From NCBI GenBank assembly GCA_025890175.1, contig JANPYM010000004.1:486007-550006 (forward strand): a DNA stretch of 64,000 bases, in the 5' to 3' direction. Under the pieces are notes generated by a model. It worked only from the letters and a program-made list of their open reading frames with translations. It was not told where the DNA came from and did no database searches. Position 1 is the stretch's first letter, and every line of letters starts with the position of its first letter. The stretch is from Ciborinia camelliae. Its lineage: Eukaryota > Ascomycota > Leotiomycetes > Helotiales > Sclerotiniaceae. The translations under genes were made by a program, and so were the position numbers. Shown one piece after another: positions 33,963 through 46,136 of this stretch.

Positions 33963-35638
33963 GTTGAGAGATGTTGTGATAATGCGGTAGATAGATAGGT
34001 CTTAATATGATGAAGTTGATGAAGTTGCAAGATTGAACCGATGTGACGGAAATATGAAGAAAAGGATCAAGGGAAAAGGGACACGGTGTGATAAGAAAGT
34101 AATGCCCAATTTCGAGAATTGGGATTGTGGGCGCCAGTACTGGAATCATGCTCAAGGAGGCTTAGCTTACAGAGTCTAGACCGTTAACTACCTAGGTTTC
34201 GTTGGAGATCTTTCGGTATTTGGAAAGCTTGATCGGATAGCTTCTCCTCCATGAACCATGGACTAGGACTATTCCCACCTCTAGCTCTTCCCAATGCCTC
34301 CGACCCCGCCCTAATCAGTGTCTTTCCCATAGCCTGAGTCTGACATTGCATTTTTTTTTCAGTATTCCTAATAATCATTCTAATAATTCATAAAGCTACC
34401 AAGGTATTAAATATTAAGAACAATTTACTTATACGTATCAATGAAGACTAGGTATATCGTTCCAAGTAACCGCTTGAATGAATCCACGTGATTTCAATGT
34501 TTTATGTACTTTACCTTGCCTACCTAGTTTTTGATACCCTATTTTGACATAAAATAGATCCAGAAATCGAAAAATTGCTTGATCATCGGACGGTGATCCA
34601 TCCGTATTGAGGAAACTAATTTTCTACGCACCGATTAATCGTCATCGTGTACAATATCAATATTGATGTGTGGCACCATTTGTTTCAATCAATCAGAATC
34701 ATGAGATCCCCCCTAGGTAGGTAGGTACTTGTTAGGTAACTTGGAAGGTAATGGTGCATATATACATAGGTATATATCTCTTTACCGAACCGAACCGAAT
34801 CGAAGCTCGGATTATTACAGTACGTACCCGGATTCATACCGTTCGTTGTGTGGTTAAGATAGGTACCGGGACGAAAAGCAACTCCGCCTCCTCCCTTTTA
34901 TATCATTCATATTTTGATAAGCATTTTCCTTTTGTTCTTCATCAATCATGTATTCTATTCCGTGGATTATTCATTTCAACTTTCCTTTCTCATGGCGCAA
35001 AAATACCTCTCTCTCTCTACTCTAATAAAGCTGCAGAAATCTTCGACATCTATCTATCTACTCATTTTGAACCTCATCTCATATCTCAGTAATAGATCCT
35101 TCAACAGTATCTTTCTTAATCGTTTACAATAATTTAGTGTAGTCTTGATAAGAGCTTCTTGCAGTGTTCCAGGTTTGAATTTCCTAACTGTAGAAAACTT
35201 GAAGTTGCTGTTCTGTTACGTGATGAATAATGTATATATTTATTTGTACAAGTGATTCGAATAAATATTATGCTCGACCTCTGCATTTATTAGTATCCAC
35301 CATGAATTATGGGTAGTCATTCGAGTGAACTTAGGAAAGTAAGGCCAAATGAAGTGTCAAGAACAAAGAACCTCTGGGGATATACAAAGGATATTTAACA
35401 GTAAAGGAACTCCCTGGGTAGCTGGGAATATACAAAGCAGATTTCATAGCAAAGAAGCTCCCTGGGAAGAATTGTAGATAACAAAGGGCCTAAAAATCGA
35501 GAGTCAATAAACCGTGAGCCTCACCTCACAGTGGAACTTGCCCATTACCAATCCGGCACGTTAAAAAAATACACGAGAACCTCATCACTAATTTCCAACA
35601 GAAATCCTACAAACCTCGAGCATTGATCACGACCCGTC
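33963..35638. other. Intergenic, 1.7 kb, divergent
   Basis: Upstream region of both the F-box gene and the large zincin-like gene. Contains aggtaggtaggtac-type motifs near 34712 and two 48-bp imperfect tandem repeats at 35374-35469. No ORF is supported. Confidence 0.5.
35374..35469 (+). repeat. Two imperfect 48-bp tandem units
   Basis: Units 35374-35421 and 35422-35469 align without gaps over 48 bp with about ten differences. Both begin ctggg and end with ctccctggg plus three bases. They lie about 170 bp upstream of the start codon at 35639, so they may be promoter elements of that gene. Confidence 0.7.
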
Positions 35639-38471
35639 ATGGCCGCCCAGGGATCAATATACACCCCTCTCGCACAATCCCACACGCATCCCACAGGCGA
35701 AGATCACAAAGCTCTGCAACGTCTCCCAGGATTACTCAAAAGTGGCATCACGCCCGTTACACCACCCCCATATGGAAATTATTATAAACATAAAGCTCAT
35801 GCGGAACTGAATTGGTATCAATCTGAAAGATTTGCCGGTATGTTTCTTTTCCTCTCTTCCCTTCCCATTCTCTCTCAAAATCCCAGGTGAAGAAATGGAA
35901 TCGAGGTTAATGTGATTGGAATAAATAGGTTTCACGACTCAAGAAATTCATCACCACGATGCATTTGCGCCATATTCGAATTTGAAACCTGCTGGGAGAT
36001 TAACCTGTCCCATTCATCCCATTTTGCAAAGATCTAAATGGAGAAGAGAATTGCCTGCTCAATTGGCTAGGTATCCACTTGGGAATGGACGAGAAGGATA
36101 TTGGGATGCTGTAAGATGCAGAACTTACCGGCTGCTGAAAAACATCGGCTGACAACTTGAGATGATAGTGGGAGAATGATACGGTTTGGAATATGATGGT
36201 GCCAGCGTTACAGTTGACGACAATGTTTTTGGTGAACTTATACACTTGGCCATGGTAAAGCATTTAATCTGCCTTTGAGCTAGAGATTGAGGAAGGCTGA
36301 TGGTGACAGGTTCGATGCATTATTCTTTGGAGACATGGAAGAGGTAGAAGCCGTCGATTTGCCCCCTGAACTGCGTGGGAAAAGAGGATATCGAAGGTTT
36401 AAGCTACGACCCCCTCACGTATCAGCCCATGATAATGAGCGGAGACGTGTCCAAGCAATGCTTGACAGATTCAGGGACGATGTGACTCTAGATCTGAGCA
36501 GCGGGCATACAGATGCTAGATCTGGATTACCCGATGAATTTGAGTTTGCAAACACAAATGGGGCACTAGATATAGTAACGAAAAAAGGAATTGGTATCTC
36601 TATGGCTTTTGAAATATTGGAGCCGCTGTTTAATGAAAAGATAACGGAAGCAGAACGGATGATTGTCTTATACCGGTTTGCGGGTACTTTACTACATGAG
36701 CTTTGTGTGAGTTCGGCCAATAGATGCTTGCTTTCATATGTATTGACTCGACTATTTGACGCTGACTATCAAACAGCATGCTTTTTGGGATTGTCTGCGG
36801 AAATGGGGTGTACGAATCGAGGGTGAGGATGTGGTCGGGAAGAACTTAGAACCCTGGTTCGAATATCAAAGAACATCCGAATTGTATGTGCTCTCTCCAA
36901 CCAAATCCCTCACCTTGTTGACACTTACTAACTTTATATAGAGGCTTTTCAATGGAAAGCTTTGTATGATTGTTCCGTGTTCAAGATTCATATTCCTTCT
37001 ACGATCAGCTGATATTTTTAACAGGTATTCGGCGGTATAGCCCAAGATTTCTTGCGAGAAGCAAGCGTGCCTTGTCGTGGAATTCCGCCAATGGGATTTT
37101 ACCTGTAGGACTTAGAATCCTCGCAGCTCTCTTTCGCAAAGCTAATTGATACAGTGGCGAATTCGACAAATCCACAACGGAACCATTAACTACGAATCCT
37201 ATCATTCTTATAAGAAAGCCGCATGACTATTTCGTCACACATGTATGGCCAATAACCTTGAGTTATTTTATAGATATTCAAAACCAAACGTGGTGGAATA
37301 CATACAAAATGGTGTGGGTTATCCTGAAAGTCTATTCAAGTTCAATTCGCTAAACTAGAAACATAGGTTTGGAGCTAGAAGTACCCACATACCAAAACTA
37401 TACGGTAAAAGAACAATCAATAGACCAGATGATCTACCTCCTGCACCACCTTCTGTTGGATTTGAGAATATAGATGTAGACCCCACAATGGTAGAAACGG
37501 GACCAATGCCTGAAAATCAAAGGATTGCATATTGGTTACGCAACGCATGGAGGCAACGCGCGCATCAAATCAGAAACGCATTGATAGCCCACGGAAATTT
37601 AGAAGCTAGTCATCCGTTATCAATCTGGCCACCACCATCATATGGTAGCTACGATGATGATGAGGAGGATGACGAGGATGATGAAGAGGATGAAGAGGAT
37701 GATGATGAAGAAGAAATCCCTCCCTGTCCTCGCTATGATGAGATCAAAACCTATTTATTCAGACAGAGGAGAGAATTGGCTATCGATACGATGAGGTTCA
37801 AAATGCCAGAGCATACCCTCCACCAATATATACGTAGAAATGGTGGAATTGCTTTAAGTGCAGAAGAATGGAGAGGGTTTCTCTTGAATTGTGTCGAGCG
37901 TACGGAATTGTTTCGGTAAGCCATTCACCAATCTGTGCTGGAAACTTCCATGCCTAACAGAGTAGAATCCTGGACAAGAATGGAAAGTTGCCTACCCCAT
38001 ACCATGCGATTCTCCTTAAACTTGATGCTGGATGGCCAATGGCTTTACCAAACCCAGCGGCCGTACAAGTGACCGTATCCAAGGCACAAGCAGAATGCTT
38101 CTCCAATGCTACTAGAGATTACTTAGCAGATAGAAAAGAACCTTGGTACAGAACGGACTTTTGGGATGCCGATATGGAGATTTTTCGAACTTTGTGTAAC
38201 AAGTGGTTGGTAGACAATCACCAAGGTTATCCTCTTCCAAGGGATGTTTTCGAGGCATGTATACAAGCCGGAGTGCAACCCCGATTTGTGTAAGTTCCGT
38301 AGATTTTTTGGGGAAAGAAAACTTGCTAACAACCATAGTCCTGGCCCCAAAGGTGTTGTTCGCAGATTGCCTGGGCCGGCTACGCAATCAAAAACCCGCA
38401 AAAAAAGACCTAGGCAGGGTCCTCAACCGGGTCCTCCATCAAAGCATCGGGCTCGAAATCTCCCGCGATGA
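35639..38471 (+). CDS. Large conserved hypothetical protein with HELCH zincin-like motif
   Basis: Eleven exons: 35639-35837, 35929-36110, 36169-36254, 36310-36706, 36777-36883, 36942-36963, 37025-37104, 37155-37313, 37367-37915, 37966-38289, 38339-38471, giving 745 aa. All ten introns (49-91 nt) have GT..AG ends and keep frame. The segment FAGTLLHELCHAFWDCL (His285, Glu286, His289) is an HExxH zinc-binding pattern, and the intron at 36707-36776 falls exactly inside it. Downstream, EPWFEYQRTSELGFSMESF offers acidic residues as third ligand. An Asp/Glu tract lies near residues 507-527, and the C-terminus is basic and Pro-rich (TRKKRPRQGPQPGPPSK), suggesting nuclear location. No signal peptide. 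I infer a fungus-specific intracellular zincin; activity is unproven. Confidence 0.75.
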
Positions 38472-41400
38472 GGCTTCCTATTTTGTCCCATCGTAGCCAT
38501 AGATTATTAATCAGTATGACCTGGACTTGGTCACGTCAAGAAAGAACGATCATTTGAGAATGGCCATCAGAGGTAACGTCCAACGTCCGTTGCGCTGGTG
38601 CAAGGCCTCGACAGGTCTGCGAATCTTGATATACATCTTTCTCGATAGGGTAATAGCTCGGATCGAAACTACGATGTCATCCGCTCGCTGGAAAAGGAGG
38701 TTTGAAATACCGCTTGCGCCTCCGGATTATATGTAATGCATTTGTGCCGCGTTAATCGGATGGCCGGGTTTGACTGCGAGAAAGGAACCGTAGTATTTTG
38801 CATGCATGTATGCAATTTTGAATAGATTAAAGTCTGATTACGGTGTAGTAGATAGCCATGAATGGTATGCCTAAATAGCTACTGTGCATAGGAGGTTGGT
38901 TCAAGGATCGCAAGTCGCAGGGAGTTATATAGGCAGAATCATCTGCCCAAAACGAAGGCGGTGTAGGTATACCTTCTGCTTAAGTAATCAATATTATTCT
39001 TTTTGCTTCACAGTAATGGTACTGGTATTCTCATCACAATACTGTCCAGCTTTTATTTTTATATGGTCTTACAATAAACAAGTGATCCCCAGCAGCGCTG
39101 ATTTTCATCAGCAAAAACCTGGAAAGACCAATGCCTCGCGCCTCAAAGCTACGGTGGAGTATCAGTGAGCAAGTGCATGATAGCTATTTACCCGTGTTAG
39201 TTCCCCCCACCCACTGTGAGTGGCGGATACCTCTTTATTTATCGTTCAGCTACTCGTTCTTATTGATTTATACAAATTTCTACATGATGTATATTAGTAT
39301 CAGAAATTCAGAATACGTTGTGAGGATCTAATGTCTCTATCCATTACCTCCGGGCTGGTTGATTTTGTTATCAATGTCAGGTCTTACATCGACAGAATAT
39401 CGTTTTATGTCAAATTTCAATGTCAATACCGATATGATCTGCAGCCTGCTTTGTCTTTTGGACATGGCTACCCCAGTATGACGTTTGTCGATCCTTCAGC
39501 TACTAGTATAGTATGGGATTAGGAGTGGATAATGAGTGAGGACAATCTGTTCTGTTTATTCACATGCTGCCCATTGCACGAACGAATGCTTTACAAGTAG
39601 GGTTGAAGATAAAGCATTCAGAAATACCGAGTCACTATGCTGGCATGGGAATGAATATACCTCTCCTTCACATATACGGATTTATGTAACTTTCAATATC
39701 TTGAAAGGAAATAATATTGTTAACGACTATTATAGTAGGCACAGTCATAATATGTATATAGTCTTGGGAATTGTCCGTTCAATATAATTAACCTTTCTTT
39801 GTTTTATAATTATGATTTTTCATGGACCATGGTGACGACCTACGCAAGGAATAGGCTTTTCCAAAAGGTTTCTGGTTTCAAATTTTAAATTTGCCCGAAA
39901 CGAAAACATATTAATACTGATTCTTATAGTACGGAGTCTTATAAATAGAAATACGAGGATTTTCAGGCGTCGTCTATCTGCGTAGCTCTCACTTTCCTCC
40001 AGTTGAGATACCCTTCTGCCAGAGGGAGAGTTAAGCTTAAGGCTCTGTGAGTTCCACCCATGCGATGTGAAATCCAAAATGCTTCAGATACAATATTGTC
40101 GATGCTTATGTTGTTGCAGGTTCTTTGTTTCTGAACTTGCCATGAGATATTCACGATTCCACACTCAGTATGCAAGCAGGCGAGTGACCAAAAGAAGGTA
40201 AAGCTAGAGGTCCTGACTTAGCTTCTAATATGCAAGACCTTGGCTTGGTACACATGCTCAGTATAGGGGAGAATGGGTGCGGATTGGTATAACAACTTTT
40301 GTTAATTTTCAAATTAAGAATTTGGTTTACGATTTGACAATATATTATATACCCAATCCGGGATTCCGACGGTTCCTTGTATATATTCCGGAACCCTACT
40401 CGGAGTCGAAACGTAGAAAGACCGATGAGATTGCGATATACCCCAAACTCTAATATGTTCTATGTTTATTTATAAGTTTGATTGTTTTCAACGGACTTCT
40501 TTTCTGGACAATAATGTTATTCAACTCTATACCTAGATACATATGGTTTCACGATTTTTCGGGTAGTTGATACAATCATGCAAGCAAGCTCTGGTCATAA
40601 TTTACGATATACTTACTGTATTGTATATACATACCTACCTAGAGTTGGGCTCAGAAGTGTAAACCCCGTTGTTGACAGCTTTGCGATGGATTACCTGGGT
40701 ACCATAGGGAATGTATGAAGTTAGTTTCTAGAAAACGTAAACATACTTCCAGGTTTTATATGGTGACATGGATGATGGAAGGACTTCGAATGGTGGGATT
40801 GGGAATAGCTTTAAGGTTTATTTTAAGGTTTATGCAGGGTTTTGAGTATTGGAAAGGGTTGGAATAATACAGTAGCTTCATATTAGTTTTATTTAATTGG
40901 TTGTGTTTTTGGGAGCGGGATCGTATTGGACTATCAATGTATCATTGAACCTTTATGGTAGATGCAATTATAGTAATTATATATTCTATACATATAATAT
41001 AGTCTTGAGATTATACATTTAGTAAAATAAATCTCGTAAATTCATAATCTCTCGAGTCTCGAGTCTCAACGTCTTCTAAACTTTCCGAAGTCTCCCCCGA
41101 CTTCTTGGCTATAGTGAACTTTCGTGTATTGAAATTTGAAGCACTGGCTAGTGTTCCAACTCCCAGGGTCCAAAACCCTCCGATGGCTAGAACATAACAT
41201 CTGGACTCTGGGCTCTGGAGGCAATGCGCCCCGGACTGTGGACAGCCGCACAGGCCAAATCTCTGGAATCTCTCAAGATGATCATGATTATCATTGAAGC
41301 CATGAGTGTTTGGCAACTCTCATGCAGCAACAATACGATGAGAGGGTATTGATTTTGATTTATGACCAAGTGTATGCAATATTACGATACCGTTCTTTTT

Positions 41401-42180
41401 CCTGGCATTTGTTTTACCTTCTCCAGATTTTTACATGATTTCTGAAATCAATAATAAAATCGATGGCGATCTGAGCTTTCTCATCTTTACTATTGATATA
41501 CAAGAGCGAAGCTTCCAGTACGCCGTTCTATTACTGTCCTATCGTATTATAATAAAGGTGTCAGCACATTCGATATAACATCTCTTTTATGGAGAAACGG
41601 ATTGTTTGAGTGATGTGACTCGTGAGCAATTTTCTTTCTAAATAATGACCTACCCTACACGACTCTCTTAATCGTAGGCTAGGACTAGTCCCCCCTTTCG
41701 CCCCACCCACTTCTACACCATATACCTTCAACCCCGAATAGAGTTTTTGGGATGGTTTTGTATTCAGAATGATAATCCTTCCTTTTTATTAGTCGGATCG
41801 ATCATCATATTATTATTGGCACTCCATGCTTGATCAGTTGATACCTGAATTTTTTAGGCTAAGGTATCAATTTTTCAACCATGAACTATTACAAGAACCC
41901 TACTCCCTTTTAGGCATTGAAGATGTATACTAATTGCTTAGGAGCAAGCTAAATGAAAGGGCTATTATGCCCACGATTGCCCCTCGTCTTTTCATGTGAA
42001 CAGGTAATCCTTCGTTTCTTCCTCTGTTCACATTCGCTCATCCAGTTCTTCATATAACTGTATGATATTGGCGTACTAGCAATTGGAAGCTTTTCCGAAA
42101 AGAAGCAAAAGAGTTTTTGTTTTATTTTACAAAAGATTTATTAAACGACAAATTTTGTGCTTGACGACCAATCTGTCACC
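38472..42180. other. Gene-poor stretch, 3.7 kb
   Basis: The longest gene-free stretch of the window, A+T-rich, with only short overlapping frames (for example 39963-40175 and 41011-41316 on the minus strand). These have no domain and no credible splice partners. Near 41053-41068 is a ctcgagt direct repeat. I see no terminal repeats or transposase fragments. The last few hundred bases should contain the promoter of the glycosyltransferase gene. Confidence 0.5.
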
Positions 42181-43221
42181 ATGAATCGCTCAATAGTAGC
42201 ATCCCGCATCGCTGCCATTGCCTGCGGCATTACCTTTGTAACATTCTGCCTTTGGCGATTTGCCCCAAACCCAAGCAATTTCAAAACGACAATCTTGAAT
42301 CCCAACACAGATGCGCCGGTAGCCACATATACGTCCACATATATCCAAGTCGTCACGTCAACCTCTTATGTCATCGAAGCTGCAACACCTACCCCGATGT
42401 CCACATCCTTTCCCGCTCCACACGACTTCCCCAAGAAGATCTGGCACAAAGCTGGCCCTAAAGGTGTCAACGCGGAAACAATGCCATGGGTACAATCATG
42501 GGCCAATAAAAACCCTTCCTACCGTCAAGAAATCCTCACCGATGCCACCTCCGATACCTTCGTCCTCGAACACTATTCCGACCACCCCGAAATTCTCTAC
42601 ACATATTTCACTCTCACTGTCCCTATCCTTCGCGCCGATTTAGCCCGCTACCTGATTCTCCTTGCCGAAGGCGGCGTCTGGTCCGATCTCGATGCCGAAT
42701 GTCTGGTCCCGGTCGACAAATGGGTTCCAAAAGAATTCAAAGACAAGGAAATCAACATGGTCGTCGGAATGGAATTTGACTGGGGCTGGAGAAACGACGG
42801 GGTCTTCCACGACCAATTTAATTCCTGGTCCATAATGGCGAAACCCGGGACCCGTCATCTCGAAGTCATTATCAAGGAAGCGCTAGCGAAAATTAATAAA
42901 GAGGCTGCGGATCATGGTGTCGAGCTTAGAGATTTCCAAATGGAGATGGTTAGCGATGTGGTCGAGGTAACTGGGCCTAAAGCAATGACGAATGCGATAA
43001 TGAAGAGTCTTCAGGAGACCTTGGGGGAAACGCTGGATGATAGGAATATTTCGTCTACGAAATTGAAGCAGCCAGTCTTGTTAGGGGATGTGTTGATTTT
43101 ACCCGGTGGGGCAATGGCGGCATTGCAAAATGGAAACCCCACAGATGAGGGAGAAGCCTTGGTTTCGCATCATTACTCGGGAAGTTGGAAGAATAAAGAG
43201 GGAGGGGAGATGAATACTTAA
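42181..43221 (+). CDS. Type II membrane glycosyltransferase, GT32 (OCH1-like)
   Basis: Single exon of 346 aa from ATG 42181; the open frame upstream has no ATG. A short cytosolic start is followed by a signal anchor (about residues 5-26) and a Thr/Ser-rich stem. The catalytic domain starts at DFPKKIWHKAGP. LARYLILLAEGGVWSDLDAE contains the metal-binding DxD (Asp169-x-Asp171), as in Och1 and other GT32 sugar transferases with the DXD sugar-binding region. Och1 initiates outer-chain mannosylation of N-glycans in the Golgi. Fungi have several GT32 paralogues, so this one need not be the true Och1. It stands alone. Confidence 0.88.
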   Translation: MNRSIVASRIAAIACGITFVTFCLWRFAPNPSNFKTTILNPNTDAPVATYTSTYIQVVTSTSYVIEAATPTPMSTSFPAPHDFPKKIWHKAGPKGVNAETMPWVQSWANKNPSYRQEILTDATSDTFVLEHYSDHPEILYTYFTLTVPILRADLARYLILLAEGGVWSDLDAECLVPVDKWVPKEFKDKEINMVVGMEFDWGWRNDGVFHDQFNSWSIMAKPGTRHLEVIIKEALAKINKEAADHGVELRDFQMEMVSDVVEVTGPKAMTNAIMKSLQETLGETLDDRNISSTKLKQPVLLGDVLILPGGAMAALQNGNPTDEGEALVSHHYSGSWKNKEGGEMNT

Positions 43222-43569
43222 GAGATTTTTTGGGAGCTGGGATATTTCAGGAGTTAGGGATGCGCTTTGATTTCTTTGTAGATACTTAATGTATACCAGG
43301 GATATTTGATGAAATGTCAATTCAAAATGGTGTTCGTTCAAAAAGGAGGCTAGTTTACTCGGTTGCAACGTGATTTGATTCCTAAATACAACCATCGGTA
43401 ATATTTACTTTCAGATGAATGCCTGATTCTTTCTGAATGTAAACTACATCCTGCAACTCCAAAATGTCGATACAGGAAAGAGGACTTCCACATCTAGTGG
43501 TAAGTGACCTAAACTGTAGCTGCAGAAGAAGTCGCATCCCCCTTCCCCCCCCAAGGAAATATAATACAA
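43222..43569. other. Short convergent intergenic region
   Basis: 348 bp between the convergent glycosyltransferase and thaumatin-like genes; shared 3' ends. Nothing else seen. Confidence 0.5.
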
Positions 43570-44384
43570 CTATGTCGAGAATCCAACGGTCACCTTTCCA
43601 CCATTGTTGAACCCTTGACAACCACCAGATGGTTGACCACCATAAAGACCATACGTGGCACCAGGCTGACTTCCAGGAGCACAGTTGGTCAACGAATAAG
43701 TACCAGCCGCGCCGCATGTGTTATTTCCGCCGTTACACGTGAACACACACTTAGACATATCGGAGGTGCAGCCGGCGACCTGGATGGACATGGAATTTCC
43801 CTTCATATTGACTTCGCGAGAAACGTCTACCGTGGCATAGGCACCAGTTGTGAATTCTCCCCAGGTGTTGTTGATTTGACCATACTGACTCAAAGTGGTC
43901 TTTCGGTCGTAAAGACCAGCCCATCCACCAGATACTCCGTTTGCCATGGATATTGTAACGGTTTGACCTGCATTCAATGAATATGAGATTTGGGGTGCTC
44001 TCGCATTCATAAAGGAGCTACCATAATCGCCAGCAGCTCCGGTCCAGATGATTACAGTGATGGGTACAGCTGCATTGTTGGTGAAAGGAAATGTGTTTGG
44101 TCCCTGGCTTCCGATCCAGACTCCGCCATTGGGAGCCTGCGCGTTCGTTCCCATACCGGCCATCTTGAGGGTCGTAGACATGTAAGTGCAATCTGCAGCG
44201 GTAAGGCCGGCTACAGGACTAGCACAAGAGAAAGACTGTGCGGTTGAGCTCGAACTGAACCATTATGTTAGAAAAATCAAGAAATATGAGATCTATATGG
44301 TACTAACCTTAGAGCAGCAGGAGCAGCTAGTGCAAGGGAGAGCAGACTCATCCCGGCGATGATACTCGAAGTAGAAAACAACAT
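43570..44384 (-). CDS. Secreted thaumatin-like (osmotin-fold) protein, possible effector
   Basis: Two exons, 44384-44308 and 44254-43570, with a 53-nt intron, giving 253 aa. The first exon encodes a typical signal peptide (MLFSTSSIIAGMSLLSLALA). The mature part has FTNNAAVPITVIIW, ANGVSGGWAGLYDRKTTLSQYGQ, NTWGEFTTGAYATVDVSREVNMKG and a Cys-rich end (KCVFTCNGGNNTCGAAGTYSLTNCAPGS). This pattern is shared by a widespread family of small secreted fungal proteins related to thaumatin-like folds, some annotated as effectors or allergens. I am sure of the secretion and of membership in a conserved secreted family, less sure of the name. Three 29-bp tandem repeats abut the start codon. Confidence 0.8.
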
Positions 44385-44471
44385 TTTGATCTATTTGACT
44401 GAATATTGATGACTTTGATCTGTTTTACTGAATCTTGATGATTTTGATCTATTTTACTGAACCTTGATATG
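44385..44471 (-). repeat. Three 29-bp tandem repeats abutting a start codon
   Basis: Units 44385-44413, 44414-44442 and 44443-44471 each begin tttgatct and run through t-actgaa-cttgat, with only a few substitutions. The array ends exactly one base upstream of the start codon of the secreted thaumatin-like gene (44384), so it forms the 5' leader or core promoter of that gene. Confidence 0.85.
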
Positions 44472-46136
44472 AAATTGTAGGATAGCGAACTGAAATGACT
44501 TAATATAAAGAAATGACTGGGGTAAAGTAAGGACTGTTGTACAAATTGGCATAGAAATCTGTGACTGGGAACAGAATTGAAAATGAGTGACAAATGAGCG
44601 TGAATGCAGAGAGGATGAATGCAGAGAGTGTGGAGAAATCCGAGTACGGTTTTAAGAATATTCAGACGCAGCCAGGCAAAGCTGCCAGTGGCTGCTTAAG
44701 TATAATACTCGAAACCATCCATGAGGCGGGCGTTGCTGTTAACTGGAATGCTGGCCCCGGAACAGGAATGCAACCTTCAACAACAAGAAAAATGAAAATA
44801 TTCCCCAAGTACGTAGAGAAAGCTATGAATACTACACCACGTTTGCAGAAACGACTTCGTCTTCTGTCAAAATTTATTGGGAGGCTGGTCAAGCCATTAC
44901 CGGACGTGAGGATATTTTCAAATGTTAGATCAGATCAGGTCCCAGAATCATGGTCTCGAATTACCTGCAAACGGTGAATCCAATCGTGTGAAAATAGTTA
45001 ATCATTATGTAATGAGGATTCGGGAGGAGAAGAGTCCATGTCAACTTGAATGGAATAATCTCATTTCCCGAAATCCTACTCGCCGGCCGTGTTCTTGCAC
45101 GAAACAACTGAACTTCATAAAATGGCATTATATAACGTGAGCTCCCGAGGTCTTATAGAAGCGTGAATATCAAGGTCCAATCAAGGTTATGTCTTCTAGA
45201 AAGAAACATTTATTAATAACGGCTACAAGGTTCCATAATTGTTTGAACATGCCATCTTGTGGCAGTGATAAAAATTTCCTGCCCAGACCTAAGAAACGAT
45301 AGGATACTTTTGATGTTTTTTATCGAGAGCTGCATCTCTTGGCAGCAGACATTCGGCAGTCCTCGATTCTGGTCTCGTGACGGGGTTCGCATTTCGGCGA
45401 CACGTTTACTATTCATTTGAACAGCCATACGCTCTGCTCTGGCCAGAGTTAAAATTTGGGGTTGGTTGGAATGTGTGGTGGCTCAGAAAGTCGTAAGATA
45501 TGAGGTTGTTGACAAAATGGCCCGTGCATATACACATCATCTATACACGTGATATATACGAAATTATTTGAGATCCTTATGAAACGACCTCGAGATTGGG
45601 TATTGAATTTCTTTTGCATCAATTTCAAAGTTTCGGGGACTTTTGTTTCACTAATCGTGCCGGTGGGAAGTCTTGAAATTGGTTAATCTTGTGATGAGCT
45701 ACCACAGTGTCAACTTCTATTGCAGCTTGGAAGCCAATGTGTGGAAGCCTGAGTAGAGTTTGAAGATTTCGGCTCAAAGGCTTGTGTTCAACATGTATTT
45801 TCAAACATAGAGTATGATGAGACAAATATAGAAGGTCAAGAATCTTCTCGTATCAATTACCTTAACTTTCCTCTCCTAGATCACTCAACCATCATTCTCA
45901 TCACCACTGATCTACATATACACACCACAAGAGAGAGGGTTGAGCCTTTAAAATTACTGTAGATTTCATGGCAGTACTTTTGTTCTCACTCATTTTCTGT
46001 CGATTTATTGCTCAGTTGTCAGGCTCTCATATCATAACACTCCATCCATCATATGCAAGCTTTGCTTTGGTAGGAATGACAATGCCTACGCCTTCATCTA
46101 CCACATTTACTTCCCTTATTCCAGGACTCGATATCA
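44385..46136. other. Intergenic, 1.75 kb
   Basis: Begins with the 29-bp tandem array (44385-44471). A plus-strand frame at 44594-44977 (127 codons, basic C-terminus) is the longest here, but it has no recognised domain and overlaps a minus-strand frame. I consider it possible but unproven. The remainder (45000-46136) holds only short frames. Confidence 0.45.

Noticed and set aside
44594..44977. 127-codon plus-strand ORF as a gene
   Set aside because: Has an ATG, but no domain and an overlapping minus-strand frame; mentioned only as a possibility.
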